Shown here: in pieces, positions 31,938 through 42,800 of the stretch
Numbering within the stretch: the stretch's first letter is position 1
How the letters are laid out: each line of letters begins with the position of its first letter
Assembly (NCBI RefSeq): GCF_018446385.1
Contig: NC_055987.1
Span: 28,836,202 to 28,900,201, forward strand
Direction of reading: 5' to 3'
Source: Zingiber officinale
Lineage: Eukaryota; Streptophyta; Magnoliopsida; Zingiberales; Zingiberaceae
Length of the DNA: 64,000 nucleotides
Translations under genes and position numbers: made by a program
The notes under the pieces: model-generated
Told to the model about the DNA's origin: nothing
Databases searched by the model: none
What the model saw: only the letters and a program-made list of their open reading frames with translations

Positions 31938-34804
31938 TAGACCCGACCCCGGGCCGGGTCCGGCCCGGACCCGGCCCGGGCCCGTAACCGGGTCAACGGG
32001 CCGGTTCCGGTTCATTAGATGTAAAAACCGGTGAACCGCCGGTTAACCGGCGGGTTGAACCGGCGGTTCAACCGCAAAAAAAAATTTTTTTTTTTAAAAC
32101 GGCTTGAACCGCCGGTTAACCGGCGGTTCATAGCCGTTAGAACCGCCGGTTAATCGGCGGTTCGTAGCCGTTGGGAGGGTTTTTTAGGTATTTTTTTTTT
32201 CAACGGTTAGGATCATTTGACCGTTTTTTGATCAATGGCTATGATTTAGTGTCTGTTACCATCAAAACTCTATAAATAGAGAGCTCATTTCATCATTTTT
32301 CACACACATCTTCTCTACTCTTAATCTCATTTTCGTATTCTCTAATCTCTACGCGCTTTCATTTTCAATTACAATGGAAGGAGGCCGCGGAGGTGCATCA
32401 TCTCGAGCTCGGAAGGGAAAGCAAATAATGAATCCGCGGGAGGAGGACCCCAACATTCAATCTACCGATGATGAGATCGAGCATCTTCCGAATCCGACAC
32501 CCGAAACACAAGGAAGTACCGATGCAATTACTTCTAAGGTTCGGGAACTTCCTCCTCTAAAGTCTTCTATTTTTACTAAACATTTTGAGAATGTCACTCT
32601 CGGGAGAAATGCGTGCAAAATGTAAGCACTGCAATGCTTCCTACAAATTCCAAGCCGGCGGCGGCTATGGGTCGTTGAAACGACATGTAGAAACGAAGCA
32701 CCCGACGGAATATGGACTCGACCGTTCTCAAACACAATTATCAAGATTTTCTTCAACTAGCGGTAGTACCGATTCCGGTTTATTTTTATATTCGGATAAT
32801 AAATTAAGAGAATCATTAGCTAAATTTGTTTCGTAGAACATCTTTCTTTTAGTTTTGGATCTAAATGCACATTTGAAGATTTTTGTAAAGAATCTCTTAA
32901 TCCATGTGCTAAACGTGTTCCTAGGACTACACTTACTCGTACAATTAAAAAATTAGTAAAACAAGGAAAAAAGAATTTAATTGATGAATTTAGTAAATTA
33001 GATAATAAAGTTTCTTTATGTTCCGATATTTGGAGTGATCATTGGCAAACACATTCGTATATGGGTGTGACTTGCCATTGGATCGATAACTCTTGGAACC
33101 TCCAAAAAAGATTATTAGCTTATAGAGTTTTTGATGAATCACATAATGCTCATAATATCGCACAATTATTATGTTTAATTTTAGAAGAATATGGTTTAAC
33201 TCATAAAATATTTTCAATATCATTAGATAATGCTAGTTCTAATACCGCTTGTATAGATGATCTAAAATTTGTTTGTCAACTTATTATTGGAGGTTTATTT
33301 TTTCATATTCGTTGTGCATGCCATGTTTTAAATTTATGTGTTCAAGATGGTTTAAAAATTTTAGAAAGTTATATTAAACCAATTAGAATTGCAATTTCTT
33401 ATTTATGGTCTCATCCATCTATAATGAAACAATGGGGTAGGTTTTGTAAAATTAATGGAATGAGACCTAAAAAATTTCCACGTGATGTACCAACACGTTG
33501 GAATTCAACATACCAATTATTACAAGATTCATTTCAATATAAAGAATTATTATGTTTATTTTTTGCACAAAACACTAATACTAATATATATTTATTTTCA
33601 CAACAATGGAATATTTGTAGTAGTATTTGTGAAATTTTAAAAGTATTTAATGATGCAACCGAACAACTTTCCGGTGTTTATTATCCCACTGCTCAATTAG
33701 TTTTAGAAAATTTTTCTAATATAGTATTAGTTTTAAATGAACATATTAATAATGAATCTTTATCTCCTTGCATCTTAGCTATGAAAACTAAATGGGAAAA
33801 ATATTTTTATTTAATTCCTGAAATTTATTTAATTGCATTTGCTTTAGATCCTAGATTTAAATTAGAAGTTTTACAAGAAATGTTAACTTTATATTATGAT
33901 GCTTTAATTCTAATTAAAGATTCTTCTTCCCCTGATCCAGCTAATATTATATATAATGTTAGAATTTATTTATATGATATTTATAATCAATATTATGCAA
34001 AATATGGAACACAAATTAATATTTCTGAAATTCAATAAACTACTAGTAGTAATTTAAAACTTACAAAAGCACAACTCTTATTAAAAGAACGGACAAAACG
34101 TCCACGGGGATCCTCAAGTTCCACACAGGAACTTGAGAATTATTTTACGACTTCTTTTGATTTTAATGAAGCAGATAGCGAAAACTTCGATATCTTAAAA
34201 TGGTGGTCACATAAGGCTCAAAGTTTTCCCGTTCTCTCCGTGATCGCAAAAGAAATTTTAGTTTGTCCAGTGTCAACTGTTGTTGTGGAGCAGACGTTCA
34301 GTGCCGGCGGCAACATATTAGATGAACGACGATCAACTTTGTCTCCCGACTCCTTGGAAGCCCAAGCATTACTGGACGATTGGACCAGAGCGGAGAAAAG
34401 AATCCAAGGAATGCAACTTTTAGATGACGAAGTTGAAGATTTTGATACTGAAGGAACAAATACGACAGGAACAGGAAATGGAAGTGAATGAAAATGTAAA
34501 AGAACTACGTGGGCTTTGATTCCCCTAAAGGGATACGTAAACAACTTAAATAAGTGCAAGCCCTTTGTTTAATAAATTTTAATTTCTAATTTTTAATGTT
34601 TAATGTTTAATGTTTAATTTTTAATTTTTTTAACATATTAATCTTGAACCGTGACGAACCGTGAACCGAACCGTGAACCGGCGGTTCTGAACCGTGAACC
34701 GTAACCGTCTTGGGCGGTTAAGGTTAAGGGTCGACCTGCCTGGAACCGTCGAACCGGCGGTTCTGAACCGTCGAACCGTCGATTTCGAACCGTGGTCAGG
34801 TCTA
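31938..34804 (+). mobile_element. hAT DNA transposon, nearly complete, transposase broken
   Basis: The 2867-bp element has terminal inverted repeats TAGACCCGACCCCGG (left) and, reversed, TAGACCTGACCACGG (right). It is flanked by an 8-bp duplication with one change: CAATGGAG at 31930-31937 and CAACGGAG at 34805-34812. Long subterminal regions are packed with AACCGCCGGTT/AACCGGCGGTT palindromes (32025-32170 and 34640-34800). It carries a BED-zinc-finger transposase reading frame with several disruptions. Confidence 0.88.
32374..34491 (+). pseudogene. hAT transposase with BED zinc finger, two frameshifts and one nonsense
   Basis: This is the enzyme of a hAT cut-and-paste transposon. The start is ATG 32374, MEGGRGGASSRARKGKQ. 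A frameshift near 32600 moves to the frame with the BED finger (CKHC...LKRHVETKH, about 32609-32700). A second frameshift at about 32836 moves to the frame of the RNase H-like core. That core has the SDIWSDHWQ segment, SISLDNASSN, CACHVLNL and DVPTRWNSTY. A TAA at 34036-34038 interrupts before the C-terminal hAT dimerisation domain (LKWWSHKAQSFPVLS, VSTVVVEQTFSAGG) that ends at the stop 34491. Each break is a point event, so the copy decayed recently. It has no introns. Confidence 0.88.
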
Positions 34805-34812
34805 CAACGGAG

Positions 34813-35160
34813 GAGGGATGTGGATGTGGATGCGGATGCAACTACGATTGACAAAAGGAAGTGTAGAAGAAGAAGAAGACATTTGTAGTAGAAAAAATGG
34901 AGAAGGGAATTAGGTCAAGGTCATTTTTAATATTAAGAGAAAATTTTGATGACTAAAAATAAAATAATAATTGATTAAAAGGGATACAAGAATTAGTATA
35001 AAGATTTATTCCCTCGTTTATATTCTATTCTTGTAATTCAAACAACAATAATGATAAATCATTTATTTTCATTATCATTTCCCATTGTTATTCCCTTAAA
35101 CTAAATGTCTCTTGAACTAAATGCCCTCTTAGTTTTCTGGTTTTATCCGCACCCATTATC
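34813..35160. other. Intergenic, no gene seen
   Basis: A short purine-rich repeat (GGATGTGGATGTGGATGCGGATGC, GAAGAAGAAGAAG) is followed by AT-rich DNA. Nothing else is recognised. Confidence 0.4.
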
Positions 35161-35396
35161 GAGTAAGAAGCCCACCTAGAATATTCGCCAGTATATCCAC
35201 CGAATGGATAAGTTGATTAAGTCCAACATGGTTAATGGGCCATAGATCGGAGCCCAAATGAACACTGCCAATCTTTTCCCGATAAATTTAGCCCACAGGA
35301 ATTAGGGCAACGTAGTCGCATATATCAATCTCCTCGCCAGAGCCGTGAGAAGAGGAAGAGACAGGTCCCTGATTAGGGCTAATCGAAGAATCTGCA
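35160..35396 (+). promoter_or_regulatory. Promoter/5' UTR of the COX7C-like gene with four Site II motifs
   Basis: TGGGCC/TGGGCT words occur at 35169-35174, 35236-35241, 35251-35256 and 35290-35295, the last about 100 bp before the ATG. TGGGCY (Site II, TCP-bound) elements are known to be enriched in promoters of plant nuclear genes for respiratory-chain subunits, which fits this gene. No convincing TATA box is seen. Confidence 0.6.
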
Positions 35397-37835
35397 ATGG
35401 CGTTGAGACGCGGTGTTCAATCGGGGTTGATGGCTTTGTCGCACTCTGAAGCTGGCTTGGCCAGATCAGGCAAGTTCCTGTGCTTCCTTTCGAATCCGAA
35501 GTAGATAGAATTCATACCTAGCGATTGATTCGTTTATTTAGGTTGTAAGCTCTCTGATCTCTGACTAGAATTGGCGTGTTAATCAGATGCGTTCGTTTGA
35601 TGGTTTTGTTCCATGATAACTTTTTTTTTTTATTTCACCGTACAAAGATAGCTTAATTTTGTTTAGTTCGAAGAGTAAGATGAATGTTGAGGCCACCGAT
35701 CGTGTGATCTGCTGCTTTTGGACGGTAACCTTGTCATATTATTCAAATATGAATGATAGCTCATTGTCATCTTGAAGCCGTTTCTGGCTATTGATCATAT
35801 CTCACAGATCAAATTAAGTATTCAATATCGTTTTTCCTCACAAAAAGAATAACTTGGAGATCTTCAGCGTCGCTCTTAGCCAGCATTTGATTGCTAGATC
35901 ATATTGGTTTTCATGAAAATTAGAAAGAGAACCCTTCTCCAGGATCTTGCCAAACCTTGCTTTTTTCCTATTGTGATTTCTAGATGTTTCCTCATCTATA
36001 ATATTTTGCTGTTAATGTTAGAATTACAAAATTTCCAAATCACAACGGTTGTTGCTACAATCCTGCGATTTGGGATTTATATCCTCCTCACTAAAACAAT
36101 ATGTATCATATATCTGATTATGAATATAATAATTGTGATTAACCAATTTGATTCACAGTGAATCATATTTTTACACAATTCTGAAATTAAATTTAACCTA
36201 TTAAAATTAGACCCAACCCAACATATTAAATCAACTCATCAGAAATTGAATCTTACCTCCTACATAATGGAATTTAAAAAATGCATCTTCTGGTAAACTA
36301 CAAGTGGTGAGGGTTGATGGTGAGGGTAGAGTCTGACAATGTTTTTCCTGTTGTCAAAAGCAAATTGGTGATGAGATGTCCTTTTGTCCATTTCATTTAA
36401 ATTAAAAAAAAAAAAGAAAATAGGCAATATATTGTGATTTCTTTTATCAAAGAAATGGTTTTATTTTTATCTTTATGCTCAAGCTATGACTTAAATTATA
36501 TTTTTTACCTTTATTAGTAATATGTGCTAGGCTACGTGTGAAATATGCATTGCATAATACAGATAATAATATCAGATCTGAATTGTTGTTGAAAGGAATG
36601 CATGTTGTGAATGAATTTTATCGTTTAGCATGTCTTTGACTATATATATATATATATAGTCAACTGTCCAAACTGTCTCCGACCATTTCTGTTACTTTTA
36701 GGATTCCTTAGATCAGATGAAAATTGTTTTGCCTGTGTTTAACTATATGTTAAGGCTAAATTTTATTAGAAAGTGGCTCATGAAAACTGCTGAATTTTTT
36801 GAGAACTCATAGTGCATTCTTAAATAGTAAATACTTTTGACTATCCAAAGAAACAAATTTCAGTAACATGTAAAAGTTACTTACCCTTCCATAGCAAGTC
36901 TGAAATCTTGACACACTTCAGTCAGAGACTCTGCAAAGATGTTTTACTTTTCTTAAGAGAAACTGAAAAATCACTTGAAACCAACTAAGTTTATTCAAAA
37001 CAAATTGGTTGTATCCTTTTGAGATTAGCTCTTTTGTTAGTGATTTTTTATTTGTGATGATTATGCTTCATTCCCTACCAAGTTGACTGATAGTGTGGAT
37101 GTAAACAAATAGCTTGTGCTTATGTTAGTGTTTTTTTTTTATCTGTGATGATAATGTTTCATTTCCTACCGAGTCAATAGGTAATGTGGATGTTCACCAT
37201 GAGGTGATGAGGAAAATAGAGACATGCAATTCATATCCAAAATAAGTTATTAGAAGATTCAACAATATGCCAAAAAGGCATGACTGTTTTTTAGGGCAAA
37301 TGAATGTTCTCAAGGTTAATGTACTGTAAAGCAGAGAAGACATGAACTCGTGACAAACTTGTGCAGTTTGCAAGGAACTTGTAGCATACTAATTTTTCTA
37401 CATTCTTCTCATTTGACCAAGAAATGGTTTTCATTTTCAAAAATACCTGTTATGTTTTCTTCTACTATAAGTACTAACAGTTGTTGAAGCTCAACTAAAT
37501 TTTTCTTGCATGTTGAAGTTTCCCGTTTTCTTTGTCTAACCATCTGGCACAATACTCTTTTCAAAAGATTTTGTATTATTGGACTTGTCTATTTATTGAT
37601 AGTCATTTGACATGTTACAGTAGCTCGTGAATTTCATGCAACTACTGCAAAGAGAATGGGAGGGCACGGTTATGAGGAGCCCCATTATGTTCATGCTAAG
37701 CACATGTATAACCTTGACCGTATGAAACATCGACCTTTGAAAATGACTCTAGCCGTGCTATCTGGGTTCAGCTTTGGGGTGGTGGTTCCACTCTTCGCAA
37801 TGTACTTCCAGCAGAAGAAGACTAGCTCTCAATGA
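35397..37835 (+). CDS. Cytochrome c oxidase subunit 7C-like mitochondrial protein, 2 exons, 95 aa
   Basis: Complex IV of the mitochondrial inner membrane includes a one-pass subunit, COX7C (yeast Cox8). Exon 1 is 35397-35469 and exon 2 is 37621-37835; together they give one 288-nt frame. The N-terminus is Arg/Ser/Ala-rich with few acids, like a mitochondrial presequence, and the arginine-bearing ARSVAREFHATTAKR stretch suggests cleavage near residue 30-35. A single membrane helix spans about residues 66-87. The C-terminal pattern G-F-x2-G-x2-VP-F/L-A-x-Y-x-Q-x-KK matches the COX7C/Cox8 family. The exon 1 donor is GC (CAG^GCAAGT) with a normal AG acceptor, and only this joint keeps the frame. 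The intron is 2151 bp. Another small inner-membrane protein is possible but less likely. Confidence 0.8.
36634..36664. repeat. TA-rich perfect hairpin in the COX7C-like intron
   Basis: TTGACTATATATATATATAT... forms a self-complementary stretch flanked by TTGACTA and TAGTCAA. It is a simple TA microsatellite within an inverted repeat. Confidence 0.6.
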
Positions 37836-38462
37836 GCCATCATTGTGATTTGGAAAAGGAATAATAAGACTTTTGCATGGTACACTCTAGTACTTGTTTG
37901 CTAGAGGCGTTTGATAAGTTTCATCAAATTTCTGACAATCTAGTATTAAACCAACTTGGAAGTTCATCGTTTCCCTTTGGATTGCTTATTTGTTTGTATT
38001 CAGCTTGGCTTAATGCAAAAGCTCCGTTTTCCATTTCTTGGGTCTATGCTTGCGTGTGAATGTAATATACCTGGAATTGTTTTCTGTGCATGATATTATT
38101 AGTGCATTTCTTCCTTAGAATCAGCGATGGTATCTTTTGGGATAAGGCATGAAAGTGGACCTCAACCTAGCGAATTGGCTGAAGGTCCCGAGACATGAAT
38201 TTGATGCATTTGATGTGGTACTAACCAATCTAAAATTGAAATTGTAAGGGGTGTTTGGTATGTATTTTTTAGGTTGTTTTCTATTTTAATTTTTTGAAAA
38301 AAAATAGAAAATACGTTTGGTTTGTATTTTTCTGGTTCATTTTCAAGAAAAAAAAAGTATTTTTTTTAAGAAAATGAAAAATGTGAAAAAAAATATTTTT
38401 AAAAAAATAAAAAAAATATGATTTTTTTGGAAAATGAAATGAAAATGTAAACATATGCATCC
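37836..38462. other. COX7C-like 3' UTR and AT-rich intergenic DNA
   Basis: The 3' UTR of the gene must begin here. From about 38246 the sequence GGGGTGTTTGGTATGTATTTTT, followed by A/T runs, resembles one end of a Tourist-type MITE, but I could not find the matching other end. Confidence 0.4.
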
Positions 38463-38848
38463 TAGAGATGTAATCGAGCCGAGTCGAATTTTTGAATGTT
38501 TGAACTTGGCTTGTTTATAATCGAGCCGAGTTCGAGTTTTATTTAACGAATATATTTAGACAAAAATTATAATATTATTATTAAAATTTATAATTTTATT
38601 CTAATAAATAAATTTAATATATTTATCTATATTTTTTATAAGTATAGTATAAAATCTATAAATTCAATATCAAAATTATTATTTTTTTATTTAAAAGTTG
38701 CTTAATGAATTTAATGAACAAGTCGAATATTGCGAAGATTGAGCTTGATTTATTTATTTTAACGAGTCTCATTAAACGAGCTCAAATGAGTTTTCATCGA
38801 ATTGAGATTTGAATAGTTCGCGAATGGTTTGATTCATTTACACCCCTA
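38463..38848. mobile_element. Small hAT-like MITE (tentative)
   Basis: It starts TAGAGATGTAATCGAGCCGAG and ends, reversed, TAGGGGTGTAAATGAATC, giving the shared terminus TAGRGRTGTAA. The flanks ATGCATCC and ATATATTC agree in only 5 of 8 positions, all differences being transitions, so the duplication is weak. Internal CGAGCCGAGT and AACGAGCTC words are typical of these repeats. Confidence 0.5.
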
Positions 38849-39862
38849 ATATATTCTAAAAATTAATGAATTGTAAAAATGGATGGACAGAGGCTCTTCA
38901 TGGGTTTCGATTTTGATTAATAAGGCTATATTGTAGCATAATAATTCTAGGGGTTAGGACATTCTTTCTTGTAAATTAAAGGTATGGTATTTAATAGTGC
39001 TCCCTGTAATTTTTGAGCACTTGTATCATATTTATTCTGTCATATGTACTCCAATTCATTACCTCATATACTACGATTTTAAAACTTCTCATCTATGTAA
39101 TTTCTAAACTCAAATATTAAGATTCTTTAAACAATTTACTTTGAAACGAATCGTTGAAACAGATATCAGGCATCTTCTATAATGATCTTACATGGAAGTG
39201 AAACTGTACTCCTTTGTAGCATATCAAAACTGTGAAAAAATGCCATGAAAATTATATTTTTAACATTTCGACTATTTTTCACATCATTTCGAATGAGATA
39301 AACTCCTATAAAGAAAATAAAATTATCTCTTTTTTTTCACAATCATTTAATTAGATCAAAATAATAAAAGGTTTTTTGTAGCATTACTCGAAGAGATTCC
39401 TCTTTACGGTGGGTATAAAAACTGTCTCGTGAAAAATCAAACCGTATGCATTGAACTATACTCAATTGGAAGAGAAAGCCGCCCAATCCAATTTAACTTT
39501 CTTGTGCAATCACTTTATGAGAGTCACGATCTAAATTAATTGTCAACTAAATCCTCAAATCTGAGTCTGAACAAAATTGGTAGACTATACTCAGCATCAT
39601 CAAAGAATGGCATTTTCATTATTATCTTCTAAGCATTTTCCCCCCAAACGCCAAATGACTCAAAAACACTTGACGAAATGAATTTCATGTAGAAATTATC
39701 TCCTATTGTTACAGACGAAATGAAGTAAAATCCTTGCACCCGGAAGTGATGGCAGAACCTTATGCATTCCTCTCCAACCCAATATAAATCAAAGAATCAA
39801 CACGAATAGCACAGGCAACAAGAGACTTGATGGATTAATTTTTCCTGTTGAGGTCTGCTACA
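38849..39862. other. Intergenic and CSTF64 3' UTR
   Basis: No gene was recognised. The CSTF64 3' UTR must lie at the right end of this stretch, on the minus strand. Confidence 0.4.
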
Positions 39863-42800
39863 CTATTTGTGAGCTGATAACATCTTTTGGAGCTGAATAA
39901 TTTGTTGCTGCTGTTCTAGAGGTAATGAGCTCAGCTGTTCTGGTGTTAGACTTAGTACTTGCTGTAACAAAGCTGACTCTACATCGGGCAGAAGCTGCAA
40001 TAGAAATGTGGATGATGAATCAGAAAAAAAACAAACATGGTCACTAATTAAAAAATGGAATAACACCATACATGATGGAAACTCTTTTAACCAACATTCA
40101 CAAATCTGGAATTAACCCTATTCCATATCTTACAATGTCAAGTTGAGCCAGAGTATTTGTGGGAATACCAAGCATTTGTAAAGAATACCATTTTTTTTCA
40201 CAATGCAAAGTCAAACAGTCATAACAGCTATAAATACATCTCGAGCAATTCCGAAATATATCTTCATTATATTGAGTTTAAAAAACAAAGCATTTCTGTA
40301 TTGTAGCATGAGCATGCGTAGATTTAGAACTTGAGATGAGTTGTGAAAAAAGTAACTTTAAAGTTATGACTTAAGACTGACCCATCTAGAGAATGAATTG
40401 TGCAGGCATAGCTACAACAATTATTCATCAACGAAGACATACAAGATTCTGGTCATAAAGGCCAAAGAAAAAGAACTACAAAAACTTAAGATTTAGTTTG
40501 TGCTGGTGGTATATGTACTGTATGACATAATGCATGAGTTGTCGCTCACTCTCCTATTAGTAAGGAAACTAATTACCACGTTTAGAATAAGTATCTGAAA
40601 GTTCAAACCTTTGGCTACCAAAAAACCAGGGTTGATAAGATATCTAGGAGAAAATAATACCTGAGGCATTGATTTCTCAGAATGAACTACATCTGCTGTG
40701 ACCTGACCCATAGCAACAGTGCTGGTGCCATGTTTTTTAATTGAAGCAGTATTAACTGCAGAATTACTAACTCTTTGGAAGGCACCAGTTCCATCGTCTA
40801 ACCTTTGGAACTTTATGGGATAACTATTTTGTTCTGATAAATTGCCTGACATTCGGCTTTGATCTGCAAACCCAACATCTAAACCTCGTTTATTGAATGC
40901 AGAAGGCCAGGTAGAACCTTGAACAGAAGTTGATGTCGAAACCTGCGGCAGACCACTTGATGAGCCAGGCTACCCAAAGAACACGGACATTGTTAGTACA
41001 TCCAAGTGCAATAGTCACATACTTGTAGAACAATGCATAAATACTTGAAGCAGCGTAGGAAGAAATGTGAACTACTACAAGTTTTCACATATTGATTTTT
41101 CATTAGGTCAAGATCATCACTCAGTAACATTTTAGGATTTTGTGACTGACAAATAAGAATATGCAGAGTAGATTGATATCTTCTATTAAAAAAAACTAAC
41201 ATAAGGAAGCATTTCAAGCATGCAAGTAATCTCACAAATAAGTTTCTATAAAAGGCCTAATAACAGAAAATGCACAAGAGAGAATTGGCCAGTTACTTGC
41301 AATCATCATACCTATGTCAAACTTCCATGACTTGAAGTCCTAGCTATAGAAGAAAGATGATGAATTAGGACAGGTGGAGAAAATTTTGCCAGAATCATAG
41401 CTGCATGCAGGATTAGGGAGATTTTCCGATCTAATGCAATAACATTTGTGATACTAGTAGATTAATCTCTATAGCCTATAGTCAAGGAATTGAACAGTAT
41501 ATTATTTAATGAAATTCAACCTGTGAAGTAAGAGGAGGTATCAAGTTTGACTGTTGCAGAGTCACATTTGGAAGGGCTAGAGGAGAATTATGTGCTATAT
41601 TTGCAATAGCAGTGGGCACTGGCAACTGGGGAAGAGTGGGTTGTCTCTGCAATATTTGCTGAGGTTGAACTGGAAGACTGCCAATAGATTGAGGCCATCT
41701 TGATGGTACTGCAGTCACTCCGAATTTGTCTGCTGCATTTGCCACTGATACTTGATTTTGAGGCAGTGGTGGTAGCTGATATTGAGGCTGAACACGGATT
41801 TGTTGAAGAGGTAGCATAGCCTGTTGGAGGTGTCCAGAAGTGTGTGATGTAACCGGAAGCTGATTTTCATGTCCTTTGGATAACTGCCCACTTGGCGCCA
41901 GTGAAGAAGTCTGTCCACTACCAGCAATCTTCATCTGCAATAATATCAGTTACAAGCATTCCATGTTTGCAAAAACATCTCTATTGACTATACAAAGCAT
42001 AGAATACATACCATCTGAGGTGTAACCATGCCTAGTATTACCTGTGCCTGTACAACAAATATAGCGTCAGATTATAGATTCAGATAATTACATAATGAAA
42101 TAACTACATAGTAGGAGACAGTTATACATAGAATAGAATTCACAAATAGTGACATATGTTACATTTACGATTGGCATATAAAATGATAGAGCTGTTACAT
42201 ATGAATCAGAATATAAAAGAACCATGATGATTCAGTTTAGTTTCAATAAGATTTGATGTAAATCTTATTTAATATTCTAAGCCGACCCCACCTAGTGGAA
42301 TAACGTTTGTTATTGTTGTCGTCTTATTTAATATTTTAAGAATAAGAAATAAACCCTATTAAAAGTGAGATTCAACCAAGTAAAATTAAATTTAATCAAT
42401 TGAGGCATCAAATTAAACCCAACATTATACAAGAAAGAAAGGATGAATCTTATATCACACAATAAAAATATAGTGGAATTTCAAATCCAACAATGACATA
42501 GGAAAATTTTGGTCACATGAAGTACAGACTTGATGATAGCCAAGATAGACTCAATACTAAGAAATTATTGAGAAACACAAGTGTTGTCATACAATACAGG
42601 AAATGAAAATGAAGGCAAAGTGGACAGTGACTTATAAGTTATGTTGTTAAACTCATGTTCCATCCTCTCAATGTAGCATGGCCATCACATATCTCTAATC
42701 TTTAATTGTGTTAATACTAACAAGACTAGAAATCCAATGTCATAGAGCCAATAAAATTTTTTCTATGCCTCGAAACATTTGATAATGAAATATCATATTG

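Noticed and set aside
38246-38462. Possible Tourist MITE starting GGGGTGTTTGG
   Set aside because: No matching inverted end or TTA duplication could be found.
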